From: UBA4732 sp002404095
Lineage (GTDB): Bacteria; Planctomycetota; Planctomycetia; Gemmatales; Gemmataceae
Assembly (NCBI GenBank): GCA_036783645.1
Contig: DAIPWT010000014.1
Location: forward strand, 10,448 to 74,447
Direction of reading: 5' to 3'
DNA length: 64,000 nucleotides
Position numbers and translations under genes: made by a program. The notes beneath the pieces were generated by a model. The model ran no database searches and was not told where the DNA came from. It saw only the letters and a list, made by a program, of their open reading frames with translations. Positions within the stretch are counted from its first letter, which is position 1. The number at the start of each line of letters is the position of its first letter. Positions 40,468 to 48,814 of the stretch are shown here, piece by piece.

Positions 40468-41067
40468 TTACGGGCCTACGTGACGGGCGTCGTTCCAGAG
40501 ACGGATGACTGGCTCCTCCTTGGTATGGTCGTAGCCGAGGGCGCTGAGCGTGGCGGTGCCGAGGTAAAAATAGCGGCCGGCGATTGTCTCCAATCCCAGC
40601 CAACGGGCGGTCAAGACGCGAAGGATATGGCTGCTGGAAAAGAGCAGCACGTCGTCGCCGTCGAGCGCCCGGAGCTTACGGACCACGCGATCCGCGCGGG
40701 CGCTGACCTCCGCAATGCTTTCGCCGCCCGGGCAACCGTCGCGGAAGATGTGCCAGCCGGGACGCTTTTGAACGATTTCCGCCGTCGTTAATCCCTCATA
40801 GTCTCCATAGTCCCATTCCACCAGGTCCGGATCGACGACCGCGACCTTGCCGAAGCCGGCCAACTCGCAAGTATAGTGGGCGCGCTGAAGGGGACTGGTG
40901 AATACATGGGAGAACGTCGCCCCCTCCAGGCGCTCGCCAAGACTTCGGGCGTTGCGTACGCCGCGCTCGGTCAACGGCAAGTCGGTTAGGCCGGTATGCC
41001 GGCGGTTGATGGTCCAAGCCGTTTCGCCGTGGCGGGCTAAATAGACGTCCGGAAGGGATTCGCTCAT
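40468..41067 (-). CDS. Histidine phosphatase family protein
   Basis: A 199-residue member of the phosphoglycerate-mutase-like branch. The catalytic His is in LARHGETAW, with the second Arg region SPLQRAHYTCEL, the acid in EWDYGDYEGL and the second His in LFSSSHILRVLTARW. Relatives dephosphorylate sugar phosphates, phosphoglycerate or nucleotides; the substrate is unknown. ATG 41067 follows AGGAAC and is preferred over 41088. It lies 13 nt upstream of pgm on the same strand, so a sugar-phosphate role is reasonable but not shown. Confidence 0.88.
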   Translation of the reverse strand: MSESLPDVYLARHGETAWTINRRHTGLTDLPLTERGVRNARSLGERLEGATFSHVFTSPLQRAHYTCELAGFGKVAVVDPDLVEWDYGDYEGLTTAEIVQKRPGWHIFRDGCPGGESIAEVSARADRVVRKLRALDGDDVLLFSSSHILRVLTARWLGLETIAGRYFYLGTATLSALGYDHTKEEPVIRLWNDARHVGP

Positions 41068-41186
41068 GGGTGTTCCTGGGTTCAACACGAAGGCGGCGCG
41101 GGAGGTCCGGCCGTGCCATGCTATATACTATGAAAGAGCGCTCTATTTCGGCCCGGAAACCAACGGCGCATCTTCAGGAGCAGCGC

Positions 41187-41456
41187 ATGGCTCGACTCGT
41201 CCGCATCCGACTACTGACGGCAATTTTTCTGGCCGTGTTCACGGCCTCCGCATCAGCCTGTCTCAACGACCGCGAAAGCTCCAAATCCGAGAGGGAATTC
41301 AAGTCGCATTATGACGACCCGACGGCGATGCCAGCTGATCCGACGCCGTCCTCAGCGCCGACGGATCGACTGGTCGCTTACGGCGGGACCGGTCTCGGCG
41401 CCGCCCTCCTTGTCGGCGCCCTCACGGTCACGTTCCTCCCGCGCAGGCGCGCCTGA
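41187..41456 (+). CDS. Small membrane/lipoprotein-like protein of unknown function
   Basis: An 89-residue protein. The N-terminal hydrophobic segment (RLLTAIFLAVFTASASAC) could be a signal peptide with a lipobox-like ASAC. The middle is hydrophilic, and a C-terminal transmembrane segment (GGTGLGAALLVGALTVTFLP) ends in RRRA. This is reminiscent of short surface proteins but without a known sorting signal. AGGAG at 41176-41180 supports ATG 41187. The next gene starts 21 nt downstream, so the two are probably co-transcribed. Confidence 0.6.
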   Translation: MARLVRIRLLTAIFLAVFTASASACLNDRESSKSEREFKSHYDDPTAMPADPTPSSAPTDRLVAYGGTGLGAALLVGALTVTFLPRRRA

Positions 41457-41477
41457 CTTTTGCACTCGGGGTTCGTC

Positions 41478-42962
41478 ATGGTCGCGCTGCGCTTCCTCGG
41501 AGTGATGGCCGCCGCCCTTGCCGGGGCTTTCGTCGGCATCCTCGTCGCCTGGCCGTATCACACCACCACCAGGATTGACGGAGCTTTCCCTCTGCCGCAC
41601 CACGTCCCGAAATACCCTGGAGGCGTTTCCCTGCGCTTTGCGATGGTCCATGACGTGCTGCACGAACGCTACCCGCGCCACGGCCGCGCCTATTACGAAG
41701 AGCGGAACCGAACGGTTCTGGCCGCCCTCAACGTGGCGGCGGCGAAGCGGCTGCCCGACGCCCTACCGTCGGCCGGCGACTTCGCGCTGATGGACGACCT
41801 CGGCGTGGGCCTGGAAATGCTGGGCCGGCATGAAGAAGCGGTCGAGGTCATGCGCAACAAACTCCGTAAACAGGAGAAAGCCGGCGTCAGGGGCGGAGAC
41901 CTGTATACGACCTACGCCGACCTCGGCACGTTCCTCGTTCACTGGCAAATGGCGGAAGGCTTCGCCGATCCGCCAAAGACCAAGGAGCGGCTGCGCGAGG
42001 GGCTTGGTTGCATTCGCAAATCCATCGAAATGAAGCCGGATGCGCACTTCGGCCGAGAAATCTGGCAGGCCGTCCTCTTGGAGTTCTTGCTGGCCGCGCT
42101 CGATAAACCCGATCTCCTGCTGCAATTTGACATGATCGGCGACCGACTTGACAAGAGCATCGATCCCTCCCAAGAGGATCGCATTAACAAGGACGACCCC
42201 CATCTTTGGGGCGGCGTTGGCCTGGATCGGGAAGCGGCTTACTACTTGTCAGACGCCCAAAAGACGCCGGACAACGCCAAAACATGGGAAAACCGCGTTT
42301 CTATGTTCCGCCGCGCCATCACGACTGTCGGGTCCGAGGAAGGGTGGCGGGAGGCCGTCCCGTCGTCAATCGAGCAGCCCGCGCCGTTCGACGAGCCGAC
42401 GCTCGGCGTCATCGGTATGTGGCGACTGGGCGGCGGCGCCAACCCGCATTTCGCCCTTGCCTTGGGCGAAATTATGATGCGCGTCGGCCAGCGCCACATC
42501 GCATGGGGTGCTTACGAACGGGCGGCAGACCTCGCTCCCGCTGTGAGCAAAGACGCCGAGATCGTGCGAAAATTAGTCGCCCATTGCCGTAAGCGCCAGG
42601 CCGTTATCGAAGGCCAGCTGCCAGCCGAAGAGGCGGCGGCGCTGCGCCCGCGCTACACCATTGAATTGGCCTTTGGCCGACGCTATCAGGAGGAATACCA
42701 GACCTATGAAGCGCGGCGCATCGCGCAAGGCGATTCCCTGGACGATCCCCAATTTTATGACGCCTTCGACGCCGAACACGGCCCTATCGCCTCGCCAGTA
42801 GGACCGGAGGACAAGTACGTCGTGGAGCAAGAGTACTTCCCGAACCCGCGGTTCTTCCCTACCTTGGCGCTGTTCGCCGGCGTATTCGCCTTTAGTGCGG
42901 CGTGTTTGTTGCGCTGGCTGAACGGCTGGCGGCGGCGCACTCTAACTCACCCGCTGGAATAG
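41478..42962 (+). CDS. Membrane-anchored TPR-like protein of unknown function
   Basis: A 494-residue protein with an N-terminal transmembrane helix (RFLGVMAAALAGAFVGILVA), a long helical body with tetratricopeptide-like features (LMDDLGVGLEMLGRHEEAVE, IAWGAYERAADLAPAVSKD), and a second transmembrane helix near the C-terminus (FFPTLALFAGVFAFSAACLL). No catalytic motif is visible. It probably holds a scaffold or interaction domain on the outer face of the membrane. ATG 41478 starts the first helix; the preceding small protein gene is 21 nt upstream. Confidence 0.65.
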   Translation: MVALRFLGVMAAALAGAFVGILVAWPYHTTTRIDGAFPLPHHVPKYPGGVSLRFAMVHDVLHERYPRHGRAYYEERNRTVLAALNVAAAKRLPDALPSAGDFALMDDLGVGLEMLGRHEEAVEVMRNKLRKQEKAGVRGGDLYTTYADLGTFLVHWQMAEGFADPPKTKERLREGLGCIRKSIEMKPDAHFGREIWQAVLLEFLLAALDKPDLLLQFDMIGDRLDKSIDPSQEDRINKDDPHLWGGVGLDREAAYYLSDAQKTPDNAKTWENRVSMFRRAITTVGSEEGWREAVPSSIEQPAPFDEPTLGVIGMWRLGGGANPHFALALGEIMMRVGQRHIAWGAYERAADLAPAVSKDAEIVRKLVAHCRKRQAVIEGQLPAEEAAALRPRYTIELAFGRRYQEEYQTYEARRIAQGDSLDDPQFYDAFDAEHGPIASPVGPEDKYVVEQEYFPNPRFFPTLALFAGVFAFSAACLLRWLNGWRRRTLTHPLE

Positions 42963-43082
42963 AGTGAACGATGGCGTTCGACTCGTTTGAACTTGGCCCG
43001 CTGTTCGGTACAATCCCTTCTACCTCGTTGAAACCTGCCCTTTGTATGGAACCCGCCCCGCGCCTCCGTTTGGAGATTGCCT

Positions 43083-44264
43083 GTGAACCTATTACGTCTT
43101 TCCGCCTCCCTTTGCGGGCTGGCAGTTCTCGCGGCGCCAGCCTTCGCCGCCGAGGCGTTTACGCTGAAGGACGGCGACCGCGTCGTTTTTGTCGGCGGCA
43201 CGCTCATCGAACGCGAGCAACGCTACGGCTATTGGGAGGCGGCCTTGACCAGCCGCTACCCCGACAAGAACATCACTTTCCGCAATCTCGGCTGGAGCGG
43301 CGACAATGTCTGGGGCGACGCCCGCGCCAGCTTCGGTACGCGGGCCGATGGCTTCAAAGCCCTCAAGGACCATGTTCTCGCCCTGAATCCAACGGTCATC
43401 ATTATTGCCTACGGCGGCAACGAATCATTCGACGGCCCGGCCGGATTGCCGAAGTTCGTGGAGGGGCTGAACGTCCTGCTCGACGCGCTCGCGCCGGCCA
43501 AAGCCCGTATCGTGCTGTTGGCGCCGCTTCGTCAGGAAGACCTCGGCAGGCCGCTGCCCGACCCTACGGCCCATAATAAAGACCTCTTGCTTTACACCGG
43601 TGCCCTGCGCGAGGCGGCCAAAAAGCGCGGCCTGACCTTCGCGGACATGAACGAGTTTCTCGGAGACGGACCGAAGGCCGCGCCGCTAACCGATGACGGC
43701 CTGCATCTGACTGGCGCCGGCTACTGGCGTTCTGCCTTCGCCTTGGAGCAGGCGTTGGGACTGCCCGAGCGGCATTGGCGCATCGATTTGGATAAAAAGA
43801 CCGTCACCGAAGGGGTACAACTCGGCAAGACTGGGTTTACCGATGCGATGCTGCCCCTGGCGGCGCCGCCGGAGGACGAGCCAGCCCGGCCCACGCCGGC
43901 CGGCCGCATCCTGCGCTACCTCCATTTGGCGCCAGGGCGATATACCGTGGCCATCGACAAGCAGGCGGTCGCCACGACCACCGCCGAAGGGTGGGCCAAT
44001 GGCGTGACGCTGACACACGGTCCCGACTTCGACCAGGCGGAGCAGCTGCGTCAGGCCATCGTCGCCAAGAACCGCCTCTATTTCTACCGCTGGCGGCCGG
44101 CCAACGAGACGTATCTCTTCGGCTTCCGCAAACAGGAACAGGGTCAGAACGCCATCGAAATCCCCAAGTTCGACCAGCTCATCGTGGAAAAAGAAAAAGA
44201 GATCGCCAGGCTGCGCGTCCCGACGCCCCATATCTTCAGCATCACGCGAGGTACGGATAAATGA
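43083..44264 (+). CDS. Exported SGNH/GDSL hydrolase-family protein
   Basis: A 393-residue SGNH-fold protein with a signal peptide (MNLLRLSASLCGLAVLAAPAFA). Block I reads VFVGGTLIER instead of GDS, so the usual serine position holds Gly/Thr. Block III (IIIAYGGNESFDG) and block V (DDGLHLTGAGYW, with Asp and His) are kept. Such planctomycete proteins usually adjoin PVC heme proteins, as here. GTG 43083 after GGAG (43072-43075) is chosen over TTG 43077. The stop overlaps the next start by 4 nt (ATGA), so the two are translationally coupled. Confidence 0.82.
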   Translation: MNLLRLSASLCGLAVLAAPAFAAEAFTLKDGDRVVFVGGTLIEREQRYGYWEAALTSRYPDKNITFRNLGWSGDNVWGDARASFGTRADGFKALKDHVLALNPTVIIIAYGGNESFDGPAGLPKFVEGLNVLLDALAPAKARIVLLAPLRQEDLGRPLPDPTAHNKDLLLYTGALREAAKKRGLTFADMNEFLGDGPKAAPLTDDGLHLTGAGYWRSAFALEQALGLPERHWRIDLDKKTVTEGVQLGKTGFTDAMLPLAAPPEDEPARPTPAGRILRYLHLAPGRYTVAIDKQAVATTTAEGWANGVTLTHGPDFDQAEQLRQAIVAKNRLYFYRWRPANETYLFGFRKQEQGQNAIEIPKFDQLIVEKEKEIARLRVPTPHIFSITRGTDK

Positions 44265-47200
44265 GTTGGTATAAGTCTTTTTACTTTGCCCTCGGCCTGG
44301 GGCTGCTACTTGCCGGCGCCTTAGCGCCCGCGCTGGCGCAGAAGAACGCGCCGGGTAATGTGGACCCCGATCCGGAGATTGAACGCAAGTCGTTCCAGGT
44401 CGCCGACGGCTTTGAAGTCCATCTCTATGCGGCCGATCCGCTGCTCGCCAAGCCGGTGTCGATGAATTTCGACCCGGCCGGTCGGCTCTGGGTCGCGTGC
44501 AGCCAGGACTATCCGCAGATCAAGCCGGGCCAAAAGCAGAACGACAAAATCATCATCCTTGAAGACACCAAAGGCGCGGGCGTCGCCGACAAGACGACCG
44601 TGTTCGCCGACGGGTTGCTCATCCCGACCGGCCTCATGCCGGGCGACGGCGGCGTCTATGTTGTGGACAGTACGGACCTCTTATATCTCTCTTCCACGAA
44701 GCACGACGGCAAAGCCGACAAGCGTGAAGTGATCCTTTCCGGCTTCGGCACCGAGGACACGCATCACATGGTCCACGCCCTGCGCTGGGGGCCGGACGGT
44801 TTGCTCTATTTCAACCAGTCCGTGTACATTCACAGTCACATCGAGACGCCGTATGGCGTCCGCAACCTCAACGGCAGCGGCACCTGGCAATTTCGGCCGG
44901 CGACGCGCGAGTTGAACGTCTTTTGTCGCGGCTTATGGAACCCGTGGGGCATCGCCTGGGACCGTTACGGCGCCACGTTCGAGACGGACGGCGCCGGCGG
45001 CGAGGGCATTAACTACACCTTCCCCGGCGCCAATTTCGTCACGGCCGTCGGCTATTCGCGCTTCGTCGCGGGGCTGAATCCCGGCAGTCCGAAGGACTGC
45101 GGCCTCGAAATCTTGAGCGGTCGCGGCATCCCCGACGATTGGCAAGGCAACCTCATCACCAACGATTTCCGCGCTCATCGCGTCTGTCGATATGTCGTCA
45201 CCCCGGAAGGTTCAGGATATACGTCAAAAGAGATGCCTGAACTCATCAAAACGAATCATCCGGCGTTTCGGCCCATTGATGTGAAGATGGGGCCGGACGG
45301 CGCTCTCTACATCGCCGACTGGTACAACCCGATCATCCAACACGGCGAAGTCGATTTCCGCGACCCACGCCGCGATGTGACGCACGGCCGTATCTGGCGC
45401 ATCACCGCCAAGGGCCGTAAGCCCGTCGAACGGCCGAAGCTGGTGGGCGCGAAGACCGAAGACTTGCTGGAAGCGCTCAAGGCGCCGGAAGACTGGACGC
45501 GGCGCTCGGCTCGGCGAGTCCTGCAAGAGCGCGGGGCGGAGAAAGTCGCGCCGGCGTTGACGGCGTGGGTCGCCCGGCTCGACGCCCGAACGCCGGCGAA
45601 CGAATCGGCCCTGTTGGAAGGATTGTGGACCTATCAGGCCTTGGATATCGTCGAACCGAGGTTGCTGACGGCGCTGCTGAACGCCAGTGATTATCGCATC
45701 CGCGCCGCCGCGGTGCGCGTCGCGGGCATGTGGAGCGGCCGGCTTTCTAACCCGCTGGAACTGCTCGCCCCGCGCGTGCAGGACGACGAAGCCCAGGTGC
45801 GCCTGGAAGCGGTGCGGGCGCTGGTGCAGGTTCCGAACGTCCACGCCGCGGAACTGGCGTTGGGAATACTCGACCGTCCAATTGATAAATATCTCGATTA
45901 TGCGCTATGGTCCACCATGCGCGAATTGGAGCCGGAATGGACGCCGGCGTTGCAGCAGGGCAAATTCAACTACGGCAACAACCCTCGGCGCTTGTTGTTC
46001 GCTTTGCAGGCGGCCGGCACCAAGGACGCGCTGGCGCCGCTGGTGAAGCTAGTCCAAGAGGGCAAGGCGGCGCCGGAGACGGAAGAGGGCGTATTGACAT
46101 TGATCGCCGCGCTGGGCGGGCCGCATGAACTGGCGCTCGTGCTGGACCGGGCCGTTGACGACAAGGTTCCGGCGCCGCGGCGCGCCGCCCTGCTCGCCGC
46201 GCTCGACCAGGCAAGTCGGCAGCGCGGCGTCAAACCGGAGGGCGACTTGACGCGCATCGAGCCGCTTCTGAAGAGCGACGACGACGTACTGCGCGTCGTT
46301 GCCGCGCGTACGGCCGGCGATTGGGGATTGCAGGAAATTGGCCGACTGTTGTGGGATTACATCCACACCCCCCAGACCAGCGAAGCTCTGCGTCAAGCGG
46401 CCGTCGACGGCCTGGCCGCATTAGGCGGGCCGGAGAACATTGCCAAAGTGGATGAGCTGTCCCGCGACGAACATTACAGGCCGACCCGGCGAATGGGGCT
46501 GATTGCGCTCACTGGCCTCGACCTAGAAAAAGCCGCGAAGAACGCCCCGGACCTCCTGAAGGCGTTGAAAGACGGCGAAGGAGCGGCGGAAGTGTATGAC
46601 GCCTTCCTCCAGCGCAAGAATGGCGCCGCGCTGCTCGCGGCGGCGTTGGCCGGCCAACAACTGCCGGCGGACACGGCTAAGGTCGGCGTGCGTGCCGTGC
46701 GTATCTCGGGCCGCGAGGCCCCGGCTTTGACCGACGCTCTGACCAAGGCGGGCGGCCTAAAGTTTGGAGCGAAAGCGCTGAACGACGCCGAGATGAAGGC
46801 GATGGTGGCCGACGTGCAAAAATCGGGCGCCGCGGCGCGCGGCGAGGCGATTTTCCGCCGTAAAGATCAACTTTGTATGAAATGTCACGCCATCGCCGGC
46901 TGCGGCGGTCAGGTCGGCCCCGACCTGAGCGGCGTCGGCGCCAGTGCGCCCGTCGATTACCTGATCGACTCGGTGTTGCTGCCGAACAAACAGGTCAAGG
47001 AGAATTACCACGCCATGCTGGTGACGACGCAGCAAGGGTTGTCGTACACAGGCATTAAGGTGCAGGAATCGCCCGATGCGCTAGTGCTGCGCACGGCCGA
47101 CGACAAAGAAATCAGCATCCCCGTCAAGGACATCGATGAGCGGAAAATGGGTGGATCTCTGATGCCGGACGGCCTCACCGACGTGCTGACGCGCGGCGAG

Positions 47201-47671
47201 TTGGTGGACTTGGTACGGTTCCTGTCGGAACTGGGCAAAGTGGGGCCGTATTCGGTGAGCAAGGCCCGGTTGGTGCGACGTTGGCAAGCGTTGACTGCGG
47301 CGCCCGAAGTCAGCGCGGCGGCGTTAGACAATCCCTCCCTGCGCTGGGATTCGGTCTACTCCACAGTGGCCGGCTTATTGCCGCTGGAGGACTTGCCGCG
47401 TTCGGGCGGAAATGCCGCCGCGGTGCGTTGTCAGGTGGAAGCGTCCACGCCCGGCCCTGTTGTCTTGCGGCTGAACACGGCAAAAGGGCTTCGCCTGTGG
47501 CTGGACCATAAGCCCGTTGAGGTCAAGGACGCGACGGAGCTGAATCTGACTCCGGGCGTCCACACGCTGACGTTCGCGGTCGATCTCGGTCAGCGCAAGG
47601 AGGCGTTGCGCTGCGAATTGGAGGACCAGCCGGGGTCGGCGGCGCGCGTGCGCGTAGTCGGCGGCAAGTGA
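44261..47671 (+). CDS. PVC-type heme-binding putative dehydrogenase, second copy
   Basis: A 1136-residue exported protein of the same class as that at 4693. It has a signal peptide (SFYFALGLGLLLAGALAPALA), a putative-dehydrogenase propeller (about 35-390), HEAT-like repeats (about 400-830) and a heme module with CMKCH at 872-876, followed by GPDLSGVGASAPVDYLIDSV. Unlike the first copy it has about 150 extra residues after the heme module, ending in a beta-rich domain (VEASTPGPVVLRLNTAKGLR). It is coupled to the SGNH gene by ATGA. The substrate is unknown; extracytoplasmic oxidation of carbohydrates is plausible. Confidence 0.9.
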   Translation: MSWYKSFYFALGLGLLLAGALAPALAQKNAPGNVDPDPEIERKSFQVADGFEVHLYAADPLLAKPVSMNFDPAGRLWVACSQDYPQIKPGQKQNDKIIILEDTKGAGVADKTTVFADGLLIPTGLMPGDGGVYVVDSTDLLYLSSTKHDGKADKREVILSGFGTEDTHHMVHALRWGPDGLLYFNQSVYIHSHIETPYGVRNLNGSGTWQFRPATRELNVFCRGLWNPWGIAWDRYGATFETDGAGGEGINYTFPGANFVTAVGYSRFVAGLNPGSPKDCGLEILSGRGIPDDWQGNLITNDFRAHRVCRYVVTPEGSGYTSKEMPELIKTNHPAFRPIDVKMGPDGALYIADWYNPIIQHGEVDFRDPRRDVTHGRIWRITAKGRKPVERPKLVGAKTEDLLEALKAPEDWTRRSARRVLQERGAEKVAPALTAWVARLDARTPANESALLEGLWTYQALDIVEPRLLTALLNASDYRIRAAAVRVAGMWSGRLSNPLELLAPRVQDDEAQVRLEAVRALVQVPNVHAAELALGILDRPIDKYLDYALWSTMRELEPEWTPALQQGKFNYGNNPRRLLFALQAAGTKDALAPLVKLVQEGKAAPETEEGVLTLIAALGGPHELALVLDRAVDDKVPAPRRAALLAALDQASRQRGVKPEGDLTRIEPLLKSDDDVLRVVAARTAGDWGLQEIGRLLWDYIHTPQTSEALRQAAVDGLAALGGPENIAKVDELSRDEHYRPTRRMGLIALTGLDLEKAAKNAPDLLKALKDGEGAAEVYDAFLQRKNGAALLAAALAGQQLPADTAKVGVRAVRISGREAPALTDALTKAGGLKFGAKALNDAEMKAMVADVQKSGAAARGEAIFRRKDQLCMKCHAIAGCGGQVGPDLSGVGASAPVDYLIDSVLLPNKQVKENYHAMLVTTQQGLSYTGIKVQESPDALVLRTADDKEISIPVKDIDERKMGGSLMPDGLTDVLTRGELVDLVRFLSELGKVGPYSVSKARLVRRWQALTAAPEVSAAALDNPSLRWDSVYSTVAGLLPLEDLPRSGGNAAAVRCQVEASTPGPVVLRLNTAKGLRLWLDHKPVEVKDATELNLTPGVHTLTFAVDLGQRKEALRCELEDQPGSAARVRVVGGK

Positions 47672-47691
47672 TGAACGTGGGGCGTAAGCTA

Positions 47692-47775
47692 TGGCGAGCC
47701 GGGTTGCGTAAGCGCCCGGAGTTACTTTCAGCGATTGCAGGGAAACTCCGGGCGCTTACGCAACCCGGCTCGCCA
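47692..47775. repeat. 32-bp perfect palindrome (family B, compensated variant)
   Basis: Arms 47692-47723 and 47744-47775 pair exactly around a 20-nt loop. Compared with copies at 1187 and 20962, the arm reads GGGTTGCG for GGGTCGCG, and the other arm reads CGCAACCC, so the substitution is on both arms. It lies after the PVC heme gene. Confidence 0.94.
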
Positions 47776-47930
47776 AATGCTTACGCAGGCCCGGCCGCCT
47801 ATCTTTGGCAATCGTTACACCTTCCGGCCAAATCGCCGACTGAACGCCGTTTCCGCTTGTAAGAACGCGGCCGTCCTTTATCATGGAGAGCGTGCGGAGC
47901 ACACTCAACCTGCTGCATGGAGGCAGCCTC

Positions 47931-48725
47931 ATGACCCCTACTCTCAATTTCGTCGATCACCTACTGGCCCTGGGACGCAAGTACCAGGAGGTCGGACGTT
48001 TCACCGACGCCGAGACCGTACTGGGCCGGCTCACCACCTTTCCCGAACTGCCGGCGGCCACGGCCGAGGAAGCGCAATCGCGTCTGGCCGAGTTGCACAT
48101 GCGGTGCCGCAAGTATGCCCGCGCTCGCCGCTGTCTGGCGGCCGCGCTGGCGCATCGGCCGGACAACGCCCGCTATCATCTCCTCATGGCCACGGCGTTG
48201 CAAGCCGACGACCGTGGCGATCTCCAACGGGCCGACGAACACTACCTGCGTTCGCTCGAACTCGATCCGAAACAGGTGAAATGTCAGAGCGATTCCGGTC
48301 TGCTAGCGGTGCGCCTGGGCCGAACCGAGGAAGGACTGGCGCGTCTGCGTCTAGCGGTGGAGCAGGGGCCTGGCGACATGGAAGCGTTGCGTAAACTGGT
48401 CAAGGGGCTGCGTCTGGCCGGCCGCGGCGACGGAGCCCGCGCCGCCATCCGCGCCGGCCTGTTCTGCAACCCGCGCAACTCGCGCTTCCGCAAGCTGTGG
48501 CAGGATTACCAGTTCACACAGCTGCGCAGGAAGCAGCAGACCGAACGTCGCGCTCGTCGCGTCGAGGCGCCCGGCCATCCGGTACTGCTGCCTTTCCTGC
48601 GTTCGTTCACGGAAGCGCCGGCGGCAGCCCTTCCCGACACGCTGCGGCTGGACGGCCCCGCGACGGTCGCGCCGCCGCATGCGCCGCGGACGGTACGGCG
48701 CCCCGATCAGCGGCATGTGCAGTAG
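47931..48725 (+). CDS. Tetratricopeptide repeat protein
   Basis: A 264-residue cytoplasmic protein built largely from TPR-like helical pairs (LLALGRKYQEVGRFTDAETV, YARARRCLAAALAHRPDNARY, LQRADEHYLRSLELDPKQ, LGRTEEGLARLRLAVEQGP). The C-terminus is basic and Pro-rich. TPRs mediate protein-protein contacts; partners are unknown. ATG 47931 follows GGAGG at 47919-47923 and is preferred over the in-frame ATG at 47883. It ends 11 nt before a family C palindrome and is convergent with the kinase gene. Confidence 0.8.
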   Translation: MTPTLNFVDHLLALGRKYQEVGRFTDAETVLGRLTTFPELPAATAEEAQSRLAELHMRCRKYARARRCLAAALAHRPDNARYHLLMATALQADDRGDLQRADEHYLRSLELDPKQVKCQSDSGLLAVRLGRTEEGLARLRLAVEQGPGDMEALRKLVKGLRLAGRGDGARAAIRAGLFCNPRNSRFRKLWQDYQFTQLRRKQQTERRARRVEAPGHPVLLPFLRSFTEAPAAALPDTLRLDGPATVAPPHAPRTVRRPDQRHVQ

Positions 48726-48736
48726 TCCAGAGGCCA

Positions 48737-48798
48737 TACAAGCCTGAAGCGCAAGCGAAGGATGTTGTCGAAACCTTCGCTTGCGCTTCAGGCTTGTA
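48737..48798. repeat. 25-bp perfect inverted repeat (family C)
   Basis: Arms 48737-48761 (TACAAGCCTGAAGCGCAAGC...) and 48774-48798 are exact complements with a 12-nt loop. It shares 24+ nt with the 35655 copy. It lies between convergent genes (TPR protein and kinase), with no long T-tract. Confidence 0.93.
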
Positions 48799-48814
48799 AA
48801 GTTCTGGACGATTA

